The notes beneath the pieces are model-generated. The model was not told the origin of the DNA and did no database searches. It saw only the letters and a program-made list of their open reading frames with translations. DNA of 64,000 nucleotides from Tateyamaria omphalii (GTDB lineage Bacteria; Pseudomonadota; Alphaproteobacteria; Rhodobacterales; Rhodobacteraceae), in contig NZ_BMWT01000004.1 in NCBI RefSeq assembly GCF_014651375.1, positions 310,001 through 374,000 on the forward strand, read 5' to 3'. The number at the start of each line of letters is the position of its first letter. The first letter of the stretch is position 1. Positions 1 through 10,090 of this stretch are shown piece after piece. The translations under genes were made by a program, and so were the position numbers.

Positions 1-974
1 TTGTCGAAATTCGTGTGTCGGACACCGGTGTCGGCATCGCTCCCGAGAACCTTGAGCGTATCTTTGAAGAATTTGTCACGATTGACACGACTTACGCCCG
101 CGAAAATGTTGGCACCGGTTTGGGCTTGGCAATAACCAAGCGTCTGGTCGAAGCTATGGAAGGCGAAATCGAAGCCGACAGCGTGCCCGGAGAAGGCAGT
201 CTTTTCACGCTGCGCCTCCCCCTTCGTGTCGATCGATCCAAAGCGCGGAAGGGTGGTCAACCAGTGGTCCGTACGCCCGCTCAACTGCGGGCAGGAAACC
301 GTGTGTTGGTTGTCGACGACAACGAAATCAACCGTATGATCTTGATCGAGATGTTGCGAAACATTGGGTTTGCCGTAGACGAAGCAAGCGATGGGTATGA
401 GGCGATTGAAGCTGTGTCCAGCCAACGCTTTGATGTGCTCTTTCTTGACATCAGTATGCCCGGAATAGACGGGATCGAAACACTTGATCGCATTCGCAAG
501 CTGGACGTTGACTGGAGCAGTCTTCCGACCATCGCTGTGACAGCCCATGCTGCGCAGAAGGATCATGAAGCCATCGCCCAGGCTTCATTCGCAGACATAC
601 TGGTCAAACCTGTCCGTCCCGAGGACCTGCAGACAAAGTTGTCGAGTGTGTTGCCGTCTCAACATATGAATGGGGACGATCAGAAAGAGGACGTTGCGGA
701 AAACCAATTCAGAGAGCAGTTTGGTGAGGCCAAGTATCAACAAGTGCTTGGCGCATTCCACTCCGATCTGGCGGATTTGGTGGCTACGCTTGCTGGCGCG
801 CAAGTTTTAAATCAGGATACGCGGGACCATGCTCACAAACTCAGCGGGTCCGCGGCGGTACTGGGCGAGCGCGTTGTTCACGGCATTCTTCAAGAGATTG
901 AGCATTGCGACGAAGTTGAGTGGCGTGATCGCCGGGATCAATACATCCGGGACCTTATGCTTGGCAGCGATTGA
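1..974 (+). CDS. Hybrid sensor histidine kinase, 3' part (HATPase, receiver, Hpt)
   Basis: The gene is cut by the left edge; its frame is open from base 3. What remains begins inside the HATPase domain, at the G1 box (SDTGVGI) followed by the F box region and G2 box (GTGLGLAI). A CheY-like receiver follows, with the acidic pair VVDDNE and the phospho-acceptor Asp at bases 447-449 (FLDISMPG), then the conserved Lys in LVKPV. The C-terminal part carries a histidine phosphotransfer domain with AHKLSGSAAVLG, the His being at 834-836. This order (kinase, receiver, Hpt) is that of a multistep phosphorelay kinase of the ArcB/TorS/BarA type. The sensing portion lies outside the window, so the signal is unknown. 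It converges on the permease gene downstream. Confidence 0.9.
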   Translation, partial: VEIRVSDTGVGIAPENLERIFEEFVTIDTTYARENVGTGLGLAITKRLVEAMEGEIEADSVPGEGSLFTLRLPLRVDRSKARKGGQPVVRTPAQLRAGNRVLVVDDNEINRMILIEMLRNIGFAVDEASDGYEAIEAVSSQRFDVLFLDISMPGIDGIETLDRIRKLDVDWSSLPTIAVTAHAAQKDHEAIAQASFADILVKPVRPEDLQTKLSSVLPSQHMNGDDQKEDVAENQFREQFGEAKYQQVLGAFHSDLADLVATLAGAQVLNQDTRDHAHKLSGSAAVLGERVVHGILQEIEHCDEVEWRDRRDQYIRDLMLGSD

Positions 975-1057
975 GTTGGCGAGATTGAAAATGACGCCGT
1001 ATTTCCCATCTCGGGTCTGGCAATCCAGCGGTTGAAAAGAATGGTAGCTCGCGTGCT

Positions 1058-1984
1058 TTAGCTTCGAGGTATCTGCAGGCGCGACATCAGTATCGGCGTC
1101 AGATACATGGGCACCTGATAGCATCCAACAAAGATCATCAAAGGCGCTGCAACCGTGTCTGGAAGCGCGATCAAAAACAGGGCAATGTTGCGGTTGCCTG
1201 CGTAAATGGCCGTCGACAATGTGAACTGTATCTGCGCCCAAGCACCTGCGAACAGGGTCGCTGCGACCAGGGTAAAATTGATCAGAAGCGCAACCATCAA
1301 CCAAAGCAGCAACTCCATTGGTGCCGTTCTGAACAATGGGCCGACGGCGCTCATCAAACCTACGACGACGACCGCCAACAACAGTGCTGCTATTCCGTCC
1401 AGGACGTTGTGCGTCGCAGGTGCTTCGAGACCCGCACCAAGGTGCCGTACAGCAAATCCAAGCCCAACAGCTCCGAGGATTGTCAACAGCAGTTCCAGCG
1501 AGAGCGAAAGCGCGCCGATAGGGCCGGAGCCCGTTGGATCAAGGATCAATAGGACGGGAATGGCCGTTAGTGGGAACAGTGCGGTGCTGAGCACCAGCAG
1601 CCGCATGCCGGGTACCGGATCTCGCCCCATCATAATGGCAAAGTTCGGCGCTCCTGTCAGCGAGGGGGCAGCGAGCATCAGTGTCACTGCGATTGCCAGC
1701 GGGTGTTGTAACATTTCCGCATGATGCAGAACCGCTGCAACGCACAGGGGTAGGCCGGTTTGCAATATTCCAATACGGACCAGTGCAGGCGCAAGTTCAC
1801 CAAGGCTACCGAATGCCTTGCGCGCTCCGATCCTGATCCCCGTAACGAACAGAAGAAGGGCGACCAGAGGTCCAACCCAAGGCCGAAGAAACTGCGCCAG
1901 TTCGGGCAACACCAACCCAACGGCCAGACCACCGATCAAACAGTATCGTCCGTGTCGCCCGATCCAGTTCAGAGCAAGCAGCAC
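1058..1984 (-). CDS. BASS-like (bile acid:sodium symporter family) membrane permease
   Basis: A 308-residue protein made almost entirely of hydrophobic segments, roughly nine or ten membrane spans, with the glycine- and proline-rich middle (AAPSLTGAPNFAIMMGRDP) expected for the BASS/arsenite-permease fold. It starts three bases after the dctM stop and so is very likely translated as the last gene of the TRAP operon. A second, unrelated carrier at the end of a TRAP operon suggests either uptake of a related organic acid or export of a catabolic end product. The substrate cannot be read from the sequence. No truncation or frameshift is seen. Confidence 0.7.
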   Translation of the reverse strand: MLLALNWIGRHGRYCLIGGLAVGLVLPELAQFLRPWVGPLVALLLFVTGIRIGARKAFGSLGELAPALVRIGILQTGLPLCVAAVLHHAEMLQHPLAIAVTLMLAAPSLTGAPNFAIMMGRDPVPGMRLLVLSTALFPLTAIPVLLILDPTGSGPIGALSLSLELLLTILGAVGLGFAVRHLGAGLEAPATHNVLDGIAALLLAVVVVGLMSAVGPLFRTAPMELLLWLMVALLINFTLVAATLFAGAWAQIQFTLSTAIYAGNRNIALFLIALPDTVAAPLMIFVGCYQVPMYLTPILMSRLQIPRS

Positions 1985-1987
1985 AAG

Positions 1988-3295
1988 TCAGGGGGCCTGT
2001 CGCATCGTTTCCGGCAACCACATCGCAATGTCCGGAAACCAAATCAGCACAAAGCACATCAGAACCATGATCATGAACATCGGAAATGCCGCACGCGTGA
2101 TGTAACCCATTTCGTGTTCTGTCATCCCCTGAAGGACAAACAGATTGAAACCGATAGGGGGCGTTATCTGTGCCATCTCGACCACGACGACCACGAAGAT
2201 ACCAAACCAAATGAGGTCAATCCCTGCATCCCGCACCATCGGTTCGACAACGGCCATCGTCAGTACGACGGATGAAATGCCATCAAGAAACATTCCCAGC
2301 ACGATGTAGAACACCATCAGGATCATCAGCAGTTCAAAGCGCGATAGCTCCATAGTCGCAATCCCGTCCGCAAGGGCGCGCGGCAGGCCGGTGAAACCCA
2401 TCGCCAGTTTCAGGAAGGCGGCCCCTGCAAGGATCAACGCAATCATTGCCGAGGTCCGGGTTGCTCCCATTAGGCTTTCCGTGAAGGTGCTCCAGTTCAG
2501 TGACCGTTGACTTGCCGCTAAAATCAAAGCGCCGATCACGCCAATTGCAGCGGCTTCGGTGGCAGTGGCGTAACCGGCATACATTGATCCGATGACAACG
2601 AAGATCAGGCACAGCACCGGGATCAGAAAGCGGGAATTGCGCAGCTTTTCAGCAAAGGACATGCCCATTTCCCGCTTGGGGTTCCAGTTGCCAGAGAGAT
2701 ACGAGTACGCAGCCACATATCCCATGAACATGAACGCAAGGCACAAGCCCGGAAAGACGCCGGCAAAAAACAACTGCGTGATGCTTTCATTGACGGTTAC
2801 ACCGTAGACGATAAGCGCCAGCGAGGGCGGGATCATCAGACCCAGCGTTGCGGCCCCGGCCAGCGTGCCGATGACAATGCGCTCAGGATAGTCCCGCGCG
2901 CGCAGTTCCGGGATCGACATCTTGCCCACTGTTGTCAGGGTGGCGGCGGAAGAACCTGAGACGGCTGCAAAGACAGTGCAGCCAACAATGTTGGTATGCA
3001 CCAACCCGCCCGGCAGTCGTGCAAGCCATGGTGACAGCCCGCGAAACATGTCTTCGCTCAGGCGGGTTCGAAACAGGATTTCACCCATCCAGATGAACAG
3101 TGGCAGGGCCGTGAGTGTCCAGCTAGAGGACGTGGCCCATATTGTCGTGATCATCGTGTCGCCCACGGGGCGGGACGTAAACAGCTCCATCCCCACCCAG
3201 GCGACGCCCATCAGGGCCAGACCGACCCAGACCCCTGTACCCAACAGAAGGAACAAGACAAAGAGGAACAGCGTGATGGCATAGACTTCTTCCAT
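1988..3295 (-). CDS. dctM: TRAP transporter large permease subunit
   Basis: Large (12-TM class) permease of a tripartite ATP-independent periplasmic transporter, which uses the sodium or proton gradient to import a ligand delivered by the DctP protein. The protein is a long hydrophobic chain with family signatures such as GGLVHTNIVGCTVFAAVSGSS and ITPPIGFNLFVLQG. I place the start at the ATG at 3295 (MEEVYAITLF), because a longer reading would run back into dctQ; this leaves a 4-bp gap to the dctQ stop at 3300. Length about 435 residues, normal for DctM. It is followed 3 bp later by the BASS-like permease. Confidence 0.93.
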   Translation of the reverse strand: MEEVYAITLFLFVLFLLLGTGVWVGLALMGVAWVGMELFTSRPVGDTMITTIWATSSSWTLTALPLFIWMGEILFRTRLSEDMFRGLSPWLARLPGGLVHTNIVGCTVFAAVSGSSAATLTTVGKMSIPELRARDYPERIVIGTLAGAATLGLMIPPSLALIVYGVTVNESITQLFFAGVFPGLCLAFMFMGYVAAYSYLSGNWNPKREMGMSFAEKLRNSRFLIPVLCLIFVVIGSMYAGYATATEAAAIGVIGALILAASQRSLNWSTFTESLMGATRTSAMIALILAGAAFLKLAMGFTGLPRALADGIATMELSRFELLMILMVFYIVLGMFLDGISSVVLTMAVVEPMVRDAGIDLIWFGIFVVVVVEMAQITPPIGFNLFVLQGMTEHEMGYITRAAFPMFMIMVLMCFVLIWFPDIAMWLPETMRQAP

Positions 3296-3299
3296 TGTG

Positions 3300-3836
3300 C
3301 TACTCCGCAAAGCTTTGGTCGACGAGGTCGCGTTTGATCTGGTGATCGCCGTGGAAAAGAACATGGATCAAGTGGTCCGTCAGAGACAGGGCAAGGATGC
3401 CGCCGCCGATGACCATGACCGACTGTGGAATCCACATAGGCGTAGCGTCCTGCGCCTGACTGACTTCGTTGAACTTCCACGACCAGTAAGCAAACCAGTA
3501 GGCGTAGTAGGTGAAGTACCACATAACGCCTGCGGCGATGGCGAAGCACCAGACTTCAAGGAAACGCCGAAATCCGGCAGGCACTGCGTTCAGCACCAGT
3601 GAAACTCTGATATGGGCACCTCTGTTCAGAGCATTGGCGAAGGCAAAGAAACTGGCCGCCGCCATGGCATACCCTGCGTAATTGGCCGCGCCGGGGAAAA
3701 TTTCACCCGTCCAGCGGGCCACCATCTGTGCCACGATCAAGAGCAGAATGGCGATCAGGCAAAGGGCAGCGAGCACACCAGCGGCAAGGTAAATAAAATC
3801 AAGGACGCGGCGCAGACCGCGCAAAAGTCCTGTCAT
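3300..3836 (-). CDS. dctQ: TRAP transporter small permease subunit
   Basis: Small (4-TM) membrane subunit that pairs with DctM. About 178 residues with four hydrophobic stretches and the family-typical segment NALNRGAHIRVSLVLNAVP between the second and third. The ATG at 3836 (MTGLLRGL) is preferred over an upstream ATG at 3860 because it has a GGGGA ribosome-binding sequence about seven bases before it, and the longer start would read into the hairpin separating this gene from dctP. Translation is probably coupled to dctM. Confidence 0.9.
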   Translation of the reverse strand: MTGLLRGLRRVLDFIYLAAGVLAALCLIAILLLIVAQMVARWTGEIFPGAANYAGYAMAAASFFAFANALNRGAHIRVSLVLNAVPAGFRRFLEVWCFAIAAGVMWYFTYYAYWFAYWSWKFNEVSQAQDATPMWIPQSVMVIGGGILALSLTDHLIHVLFHGDHQIKRDLVDQSFAE

Positions 3837-3860
3837 GGGTCTGTCCCCCGCGCAAGGCAA

Positions 3861-3893
3861 AGCCGGGCCGGGCCGTCAGGACCCGGCCCGGCT
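3861..3893 (-). terminator. Perfect GC hairpin between dctP and dctQ (attenuator-like)
   Basis: A perfect 12-bp inverted repeat: AGCCGGGCCGGG at 3861-3872 and CCCGGCCCGGCT at 3882-3893 with a 9-base loop. It starts 8 bases after the dctP stop and ends 24 bases before the dctQ start. There is no U-run, so it is more likely a partial terminator or an mRNA-stabilising structure. Such elements after binding-protein genes commonly let the binding protein be made in excess over the membrane subunits (established for transport operons; here inferred). Confidence 0.75.
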
Positions 3894-3900
3894 GTTGTGT

Positions 3901-4878
3901 TTAGTTGGCGTTGTAAGCGTCAACGATGGCCTTGCCGGTCTCGCCCGCCGCTTCGAGCCATTCGGCCGTCATTGTGGCGCCAACCTCTTTGAGTTCGGAC
4001 ATCAGTGCATCTCCTGCTGGTCCGACAGTCATGCCGCCTTCGGCCAGGCCTGCCATGGTAAACCCGGTGTATTCCTTAGCCCGCCAAGTGCCTGCATATT
4101 CCGCCAGTTTGGCGCAGGCGTTGATAACGTTTTTGCTGGCGTCGGACGTGTCCGCCCAGACATCGGAATTGATCAGCATGTAGTTGCGGGGCAGCCAGGC
4201 ATCGACCGAATAGAAGTGGCTGAGGCTTTCCCAGACCTTGCGGTCGTAGCCTGTGGCACCCGAAGACACCATCGACTCGGCAACACCAGTTGCAAAAGCC
4301 TGGCTGATTTCAGCAGCTTCGATTTGCACAGGCAACATGCCGGTCAGTTCTGCCAGACGCGCGGTCGCGTTGTTGTAGGAGCGGAACTTGATCCCTTCCA
4401 TGTCGGCCACACCGTTCACTTCCTTGTTGAAGTAGAGGCCTTGCGGCGGCCATGGCACCGAATAGAGCAGGGTCAGGTTCTGTTCGGCCAGCAGCTCTTC
4501 GACATGCGGTTTAGCTGCGGCGTAGAGCGCGTCATGCTCGTCAAAGGATGATACTAGGAACGGGATCGAGTCCCATCCAAATATGGCGCTTTCGTTCTGA
4601 TGACCGGACAGCAGCCGTTCACCGATTGGCACTTGACCAGTCTGAACTGCCCGCTTGATGTCTGCACCCGCAAAGAGTGAGCCTGATGGGTGTGTTGTAA
4701 TTTCGATAGCCCCACCCGTACCAGTGGTCACACATTCGGCGAATTCAGCGCCAGTGACCGAGTGGAAGTTGGACCCAGAATACGCCATCGGCAGGTCCCA
4801 TTTTTCTTGTGCGGCAACGGGCAATGCAAGCATCGTCGTTGCGGCCAGCGTGGCGCATGTTGCGGTGATTTTTTTCAT
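3901..4878 (-). CDS. dctP: TRAP transporter periplasmic solute-binding protein
   Basis: Periplasmic ligand-binding component of the TRAP system. The start at 4878 (MKKITATCATLA) is supported by AGGGAGA seven bases upstream, and gives a clean Sec signal peptide ending at PVAAQE; the ATG at 4899 is less likely. Family marks include the conserved arginine segment MEGIKFRSYNNATARLAELTG, where Arg normally binds the carboxylate of the ligand, and the NYMLINSDVWADT region. Length 325 residues fits the DctP family. It lies 38 bp after a D-amino-acid dehydrogenase-like gene, so the ligand may be an amino acid or its 2-oxo acid; this is inference. Confidence 0.93.
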   Translation of the reverse strand: MKKITATCATLAATTMLALPVAAQEKWDLPMAYSGSNFHSVTGAEFAECVTTGTGGAIEITTHPSGSLFAGADIKRAVQTGQVPIGERLLSGHQNESAIFGWDSIPFLVSSFDEHDALYAAAKPHVEELLAEQNLTLLYSVPWPPQGLYFNKEVNGVADMEGIKFRSYNNATARLAELTGMLPVQIEAAEISQAFATGVAESMVSSGATGYDRKVWESLSHFYSVDAWLPRNYMLINSDVWADTSDASKNVINACAKLAEYAGTWRAKEYTGFTMAGLAEGGMTVGPAGDALMSELKEVGATMTAEWLEAAGETGKAIVDAYNAN

Positions 4879-4916
4879 TGTAGTCTCCCTGGTGGTCATT
4901 TCTTTTCGGCGCGGCC

Positions 4917-6158
4917 TTAGGAAAAACGCATTGGGTTAAATGCACTTATGTCAGTGTTTACGGGTTGTTCCGCGACAAGACCTGCGGTGATCCTTCCCGT
5001 TTTCGGACCACCGGTCAATCCAATATGGTGGTGACCAAATGCGGTAAAGACGCCGGTCTCGCCCACCTGCCCAATAAGTGGGAGACTGTCAGACGGTGCC
5101 GGGCGATGACCCAGCCACTCCACCTCTTCACTGTATGTGAGGTTCGGAAAGTTGGCCTTGGCGTGTCTTCGCAGAAAATCCAATGGTTGTTGTGAAGGAC
5201 CGGCAGCCAGCCCGCCAAATTCGACAATTCCAGCGCAACGCAAGCCTGCGGTCATTGGGGTCGCTACAAACTTTCCGCTGGCAATCATGACCGGGTGCGA
5301 TGGTCCACCCTCTGCATCCCTGAAGACAATATGATAGCCGCGTTCGGCCTCGATCGGGATAGTCAGTCCCAGTTTTTGCATAAGCGGTTTGGACCAAACG
5401 CCGGTCGCGAGAATGGCTTGGTCGCAAAGGTACGGCCCCTGATCAGTTTGTACTGCCGTGACTTTCCCATCGGTCAGATCGAAGTCATTTATCTCTGCCT
5501 GCCGTACCTTGCCGCCCAGTTTTTCAAACTCTTTTGCCAGTGCTTTTACGTAACCTCCGGGATCGCGGATGTATCCGTGGTCCTTCATGGTTGCCAATAG
5601 CCCGACATCGGGCGAAAGACTGGGCTCAAAAACGTGGGCTGTTTCTCCCTCCCGAATTTCGGGCTCAAACCCGGCTTCGCGCCGCAGCGCCCATGTGTAG
5701 GCATCGGCTTCGAACGCGGCACGGTTTGCGTATGCAAACGAATAGTTGCTGTCCTGAACCCATTGCCTCGCATCTGTATCGGCCGCCAAGGCTTTGTGCT
5801 GGTCAACGCTATCTCCAACGATGGTGGTCAACCCTTTTGCGATACGGCGGGTGTCGCTGTCGTTGGCATTGGACAAATATTTCAACAGCCATGGGACCAG
5901 TTTGGGAAAGTAGCCCAAGCGCATGAACAACGGAAAATTGGGGTTCAAAAGCATTCGGGGTGCTTTGGGGATCAAGCCAGGTGCTGTCACAGGGGCAATC
6001 GAGCACGAGGCAAGCACGCCTGCATTCCCATGCGAGGTTCCTTCGCCGGGGGGCAACCGGTCGATAATCGTAACGTCCGCGTCGCTGATACGCCGGAGCC
6101 AGATCCCGGTTGACACACCGACGATCCCGGCGCCGGCTATCACTATACTTTTTTGCAT
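4917..6158 (-). CDS. FAD-dependent oxidoreductase, D-amino acid dehydrogenase (DadA)-like
   Basis: A 413-residue flavoprotein of the DAO family. The N-terminus IVIAGAGIVGVSTGIWLRR is a dinucleotide-binding Rossmann loop for FAD, and EGTSHGNAGVL is the next conserved segment of DadA-type enzymes. The C-terminal motif (TAFGHHHIGLTGGPKTGRITAGL) closes the FAD site. DadA enzymes oxidise D-amino acids to 2-oxo acids and pass electrons to the respiratory chain. It is the first gene of the operon with the TRAP transporter and is divergent from a racemase-like gene, a pairing that suggests uptake, racemisation and oxidation of one substrate. A related possibility is hydroxyproline-epimer or sarcosine-type oxidation. 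Confidence 0.85.
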   Translation of the reverse strand: MQKSIVIAGAGIVGVSTGIWLRRISDADVTIIDRLPPGEGTSHGNAGVLASCSIAPVTAPGLIPKAPRMLLNPNFPLFMRLGYFPKLVPWLLKYLSNANDSDTRRIAKGLTTIVGDSVDQHKALAADTDARQWVQDSNYSFAYANRAAFEADAYTWALRREAGFEPEIREGETAHVFEPSLSPDVGLLATMKDHGYIRDPGGYVKALAKEFEKLGGKVRQAEINDFDLTDGKVTAVQTDQGPYLCDQAILATGVWSKPLMQKLGLTIPIEAERGYHIVFRDAEGGPSHPVMIASGKFVATPMTAGLRCAGIVEFGGLAAGPSQQPLDFLRRHAKANFPNLTYSEEVEWLGHRPAPSDSLPLIGQVGETGVFTAFGHHHIGLTGGPKTGRITAGLVAEQPVNTDISAFNPMRFS

Positions 6159-6343
6159 CTACTGCCCCTGCACGGCGCCTTAAAAAACGTAGTCAGATCA
6201 ATGCATAGGCTTGTATGCAAAGCAAGCACTGCACTAGGCTGTCGTTGAAACATCGGAATGCCTCGGTACCACCTAAATTGTCCGCTCTGGATGTCGGGTC
6301 GGACCCCGCAGAGCATACTGAGCAATCTGGCGTTGGGCGAAAG

Positions 6344-7099
6344 ATGGCTACATTTGGCGGAAAAACCGTTTTTGGGGCGACCTTGGGCATCCTCATGCTC
6401 AATACGCGGTTCCCGCGTGTTCCCGGAGACGTCGGAAATGCAACCACATGGCCGTTTCCGGTTCAGTTCAAAGTTGTACGGGCAGCTACGCCAGACAACG
6501 TTGTGCGCGGCGATGCGACCCCCTTGCTGGGCGCGTTCGTCGAGGCCGGTCGAGAGTTGGTTGATCTTGGCTGTGACGGGATCGCGACCAATTGCGGGTT
6601 TCTCGTACCTTTCCAACGCGACTTGTCGAGCGCCTTGGGCGTACCCGTTGCGTCGTCGTCATTGCTACAAGGGCCGCTCATTCTCCAGTCGTTGCCTGAA
6701 AGCCAATCGCTGGGCATCCTGACCATCTCGGCGGAAACGCTGACTGAGGCCCACCTCGAAGCGGCGGGCCTTGCCGTCGGAACACCAGTGGTCGGTACCG
6801 GGGTCGGTTCTCATTTCACTACCCGCATACTTGATGACGCGGCGGAGATCGATTTTGAGCAGGCGCGAGCCGACAACATTGCTGCTGCAGTGAAACTGGT
6901 CTCAGATCACCCAGAGGTTGGTGCGATCCTGCTCGAGTGTACGAATATGGTGCCCTATGCGGCGGACATCCGGCGCGTCACGGGACGGCCGGTTTTTTCG
7001 ATCTACACCTATTTGACCTGGTTCCAGGCCGGGCTCCGGCCGCGCCGTTTTAGCGAAAACCTGGATGATGTCCGCCAAGTCGATATCCAGCAGGAGTGA
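6344..7099 (+). CDS. Aspartate/glutamate/hydantoin racemase-family protein
   Basis: About 251 residues from the ATG at 6344 (MATFGGKTVFGA). The open frame extends back to 6215, but the typical family start is this GGK-x-V-x-GA motif, so I use the internal ATG; its Shine-Dalgarno sequence is weak. Two cysteines in the expected racemase contexts are visible, CDGIATNCGF and LLECTNM, the pair of acid/base thiols in cofactor-independent Asp/Glu racemases. It is transcribed away from the D-amino-acid dehydrogenase/TRAP operon with about 185 bp between, a spacing that allows shared regulation. The substrate is not determinable here; it could also be a maleate-isomerase-like or unassigned family member. 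Confidence 0.8.
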   Translation: MATFGGKTVFGATLGILMLNTRFPRVPGDVGNATTWPFPVQFKVVRAATPDNVVRGDATPLLGAFVEAGRELVDLGCDGIATNCGFLVPFQRDLSSALGVPVASSSLLQGPLILQSLPESQSLGILTISAETLTEAHLEAAGLAVGTPVVGTGVGSHFTTRILDDAAEIDFEQARADNIAAAVKLVSDHPEVGAILLECTNMVPYAADIRRVTGRPVFSIYTYLTWFQAGLRPRRFSENLDDVRQVDIQQE

Positions 7100-7238
7100 G
7101 CGGAGGATTGCAGTCGAACTCACACTGCCTGTTGCCGGCGCACGAGATCATGCCAGTTTCATTGAAGCGACGAAGCCTGCTCCAAAGAGATTTCAACTTC
7201 GCTGGCCACCCTCCATATGTGGGGTAGCCAGGCCGGGT

Positions 7239-10076
7239 TTAAATCTTGGCATAGTCCTCCATGGGTGGGCAGGTGCAGGATAGGTTTCTGTCCCCCCAGA
7301 CATTGTCCACACGGTTGACCGGCGGCCAGTATTTGTCGACCCGGAACGATCCGGTCGGGAAACAACCGTCTTCGCGGCTATAGGGACGATCCCAGTCCCG
7401 GACCAAGTCCTCCATAGTATGGGGCGCATTCTTAAGCGGGTTGTTTTCCGGGTCCATCGTGCCGTCTTCGATGGCCTGGATTTCGGCCCGAATTCCGAGC
7501 ATGGCGTCGCAGAAACGATCAAGCTCGGCCTTGGTCTCAGACTCTGTCGGTTCGATCATCAGCGTGCCAGCAACTGGCCATGACATAGTCGGTGCATGAA
7601 AGCCGCAATCGGCCAGCCGCTTGGCAATATCATCCACTGAAACATGCGCGCTGTCTGCAAAGGGGCGGGTGTCGATGATGCACTCATGAGCGACACGACC
7701 GGTCGGTCCCTTGTACAGAACATCAAATGCGCCTTCGAGGCGTTTGGCAATGTAGTTGGCATTCAGGATCGCAACTCGGGTCGCTTGTGTCAGACCGTCA
7801 CCACCCATCATCAAGCAATATGCCCACGAGATCGGCAAGAGTGATGGCGATCCAAAGGCAGCGGCACTCACCGCACCTTCTCCGCCATTCGGATCTCCTG
7901 GCAAATGGGGCGTCAGGTGGGATTTCACCCCGATCGGTCCCATGCCGGGGCCTCCGCCGCCATGCGGGATGCAGAACGTTTTGTGCAGGTTGAGGTGACT
8001 GACGTCACCGCCCAGATCGCCCGGGCGGCTGAGACCGACCATCGCATTCATGTTGGCCCCGTCGATATAGACCTGACCACCCGCGTCATGGGTGAGCTTG
8101 CACACGTCGATCACCGTTTCCTCAAAAACGCCGTGGGTCGAGGGATAGGTGATCATGCAGGCGGCAAGGTTGTCTTTGTGCTCTGCTACCTTCGCCTTAA
8201 AGTCCTCTACGTCAATATCGCCATTGTCCGCTGATTTCACGGGCACGACTTTCCAACCCACCATCTGGGCCGAGGCGGGGTTGGTGCCATGCGCGCTCAT
8301 CGGGATAAGGCAGATGTTGCGATGCCCTTGCCCATTGGCGCGGTGGTAGCTCGCGATGCTCAAAAGGCCCGCATACTCGCCCTGCGCGCCGGAATTGGGT
8401 TGCATGGAAATGGCATCATACCCGGTGATGTCGCAAAGCTTGGCCGACAGATCGTCGATCATTTCGGTGTAACCGGCGGCTTGATCCTTGGGGCAGTAGG
8501 GGTGCAGAAGCGAGAACTCGCGCCAGCTGACCGGCATCATCTCGGCGGCCGAGTTCAGCTTCATAGTGCAGGACCCCAGCGGGATCATCGCCCGGTCAAG
8601 CGCCAGATCGCGGTCTGCCAACCTGCGCATGTAGCGCATCATTTCAGTTTCCGCCCGATTCATGTGGAAAATCGGGTGGGTCATGAAATCGGATGTGCGG
8701 ATCAACTTGTCCGGCATGTTGTAATGCGGTGTGTAGTCCTTGTCCTGTCGGTCAATGCCGAAGGCGCGCCAAACCTTCTCAATGGTGGCGGGGCGTGTGC
8801 GTTCATCCAAAGTGATGCCGATACCGGTTGTCCCAACCGCACGCAGGTTTATCCCTTCGTCTACGGCGGATTTGATCACGGCAGATTGCAGAGGCCCAAC
8901 ATCAACCGTGATGGTGTCAAAGAACGCGGCTGGCCTCACATCAAAGCCACCCTGTTTTAGCCCCTCGGCCAATCGCGCGGTCTTTCGGTGAATGCGTTGT
9001 GCAATGGCCTTGAGGCCATCGGGACCGTGGAAGACACCATAGAACCCCGCCATGACGGCAAGCAGAGCTTGCGCTGTGCACACATTCGATGTCGCTTTCT
9101 CTCGGCGAATGTGCTGTTCGCGTGTTTGCAGGGACAGCCGGTAGGCCCGATTGCCAAAGCTGTCGACAGATACGCCGACAATGCGGCCTGGCATATTTCG
9201 GGCGTAGTTCGCTTTGGTCGCCATGTAGGCGGCGTGTGGACCGCCATACCCAACGGGTACGCCAAAGCGTTGTGTGCTTCCGACGGCGATGTCAGCACCC
9301 ATCGCCCCCGGTTCCTTCAGAAGTGTTAGCGACAAGGGATCGGCAGAGATGACACCAATCGCGTTGTTCTCATGCAGCTGGGCAATCTGATCAGTGAAAT
9401 CCCGGATGTGGCCATGAGTACCGGGATACTGGAAGATCGCCCCAAAGACAGTGCTTGCATCCAGATCGTTGGGGTTGCCAACAGTGATGTCGATGCCAAG
9501 CGGTTGGGCTCGTGTCCGCATCACTGCGATGTTCTGAGGATGGCAGTTTTCATCGATGAAAAAGCCGGTTGCCTTTGACTTGCCCACCCGTTGCGCCATG
9601 GTCATCGCTTCGGCGCAGGCCGTTGCCTCGTCCAGAAGCGAGGCATTGGCGATCTCAAGCCCCGTCAGGTCCGACACCATGGTCTGGAAATTTAGCAAGG
9701 CCTCAAGCCGACCCTGACTGATCTCGGGTTGGTAGGGCGTGTAGGCAGTGTACCACGCCGGGTTTTCGAGGATGTTGCGCTGGATCGCCGGTGGCGTGAC
9801 CGTGCCGTGATAGCCCTGACCGATCAGTGAGGTCAGAACCTTGTTCTTGGACGCAGTCACCCGCATGTGGTGCAGCAGCTCGCGTTCCGACTTGGCTTTG
9901 CCGAAATCAAGCGGTTCCTTTTGTCGGATATTCGCCGGGATCGTGTCATCGATCAGCGCGTCGAGGTCCTTCGCCCCCACCACTTCCAGCATTTCGTCCA
10001 TTTCGGCCGGGGACGGCCCGATATGACGGCGGTTCGCAAAATCGTAAGGAAGATAGTCGGTGGGTTTGAAAGTCAT
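7239..10076 (-). CDS. gcvP: Glycine dehydrogenase (decarboxylating), P protein
   Basis: PLP-dependent P protein of the glycine cleavage system: it decarboxylates glycine and hands the aminomethyl group to lipoylated GcvH. At 945 residues it is the single-chain form with fused alpha and beta halves. The PLP lysine sits in [18 protein letters not shown] in the second half, and the N-terminal signature RHIGPS is present. It is the third gene of gcvT-gcvH-gcvP, starting 14 bp after gcvH, and is expected to be controlled by the tandem glycine riboswitch ahead of gcvT. Confidence 0.98.
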   Translation of the reverse strand: MTFKPTDYLPYDFANRRHIGPSPAEMDEMLEVVGAKDLDALIDDTIPANIRQKEPLDFGKAKSERELLHHMRVTASKNKVLTSLIGQGYHGTVTPPAIQRNILENPAWYTAYTPYQPEISQGRLEALLNFQTMVSDLTGLEIANASLLDEATACAEAMTMAQRVGKSKATGFFIDENCHPQNIAVMRTRAQPLGIDITVGNPNDLDASTVFGAIFQYPGTHGHIRDFTDQIAQLHENNAIGVISADPLSLTLLKEPGAMGADIAVGSTQRFGVPVGYGGPHAAYMATKANYARNMPGRIVGVSVDSFGNRAYRLSLQTREQHIRREKATSNVCTAQALLAVMAGFYGVFHGPDGLKAIAQRIHRKTARLAEGLKQGGFDVRPAAFFDTITVDVGPLQSAVIKSAVDEGINLRAVGTTGIGITLDERTRPATIEKVWRAFGIDRQDKDYTPHYNMPDKLIRTSDFMTHPIFHMNRAETEMMRYMRRLADRDLALDRAMIPLGSCTMKLNSAAEMMPVSWREFSLLHPYCPKDQAAGYTEMIDDLSAKLCDITGYDAISMQPNSGAQGEYAGLLSIASYHRANGQGHRNICLIPMSAHGTNPASAQMVGWKVVPVKSADNGDIDVEDFKAKVAEHKDNLAACMITYPSTHGVFEETVIDVCKLTHDAGGQVYIDGANMNAMVGLSRPGDLGGDVSHLNLHKTFCIPHGGGGPGMGPIGVKSHLTPHLPGDPNGGEGAVSAAAFGSPSLLPISWAYCLMMGGDGLTQATRVAILNANYIAKRLEGAFDVLYKGPTGRVAHECIIDTRPFADSAHVSVDDIAKRLADCGFHAPTMSWPVAGTLMIEPTESETKAELDRFCDAMLGIRAEIQAIEDGTMDPENNPLKNAPHTMEDLVRDWDRPYSREDGCFPTGSFRVDKYWPPVNRVDNVWGDRNLSCTCPPMEDYAKI

Positions 10077-10090
10077 GTCGCTGTGTTCCT

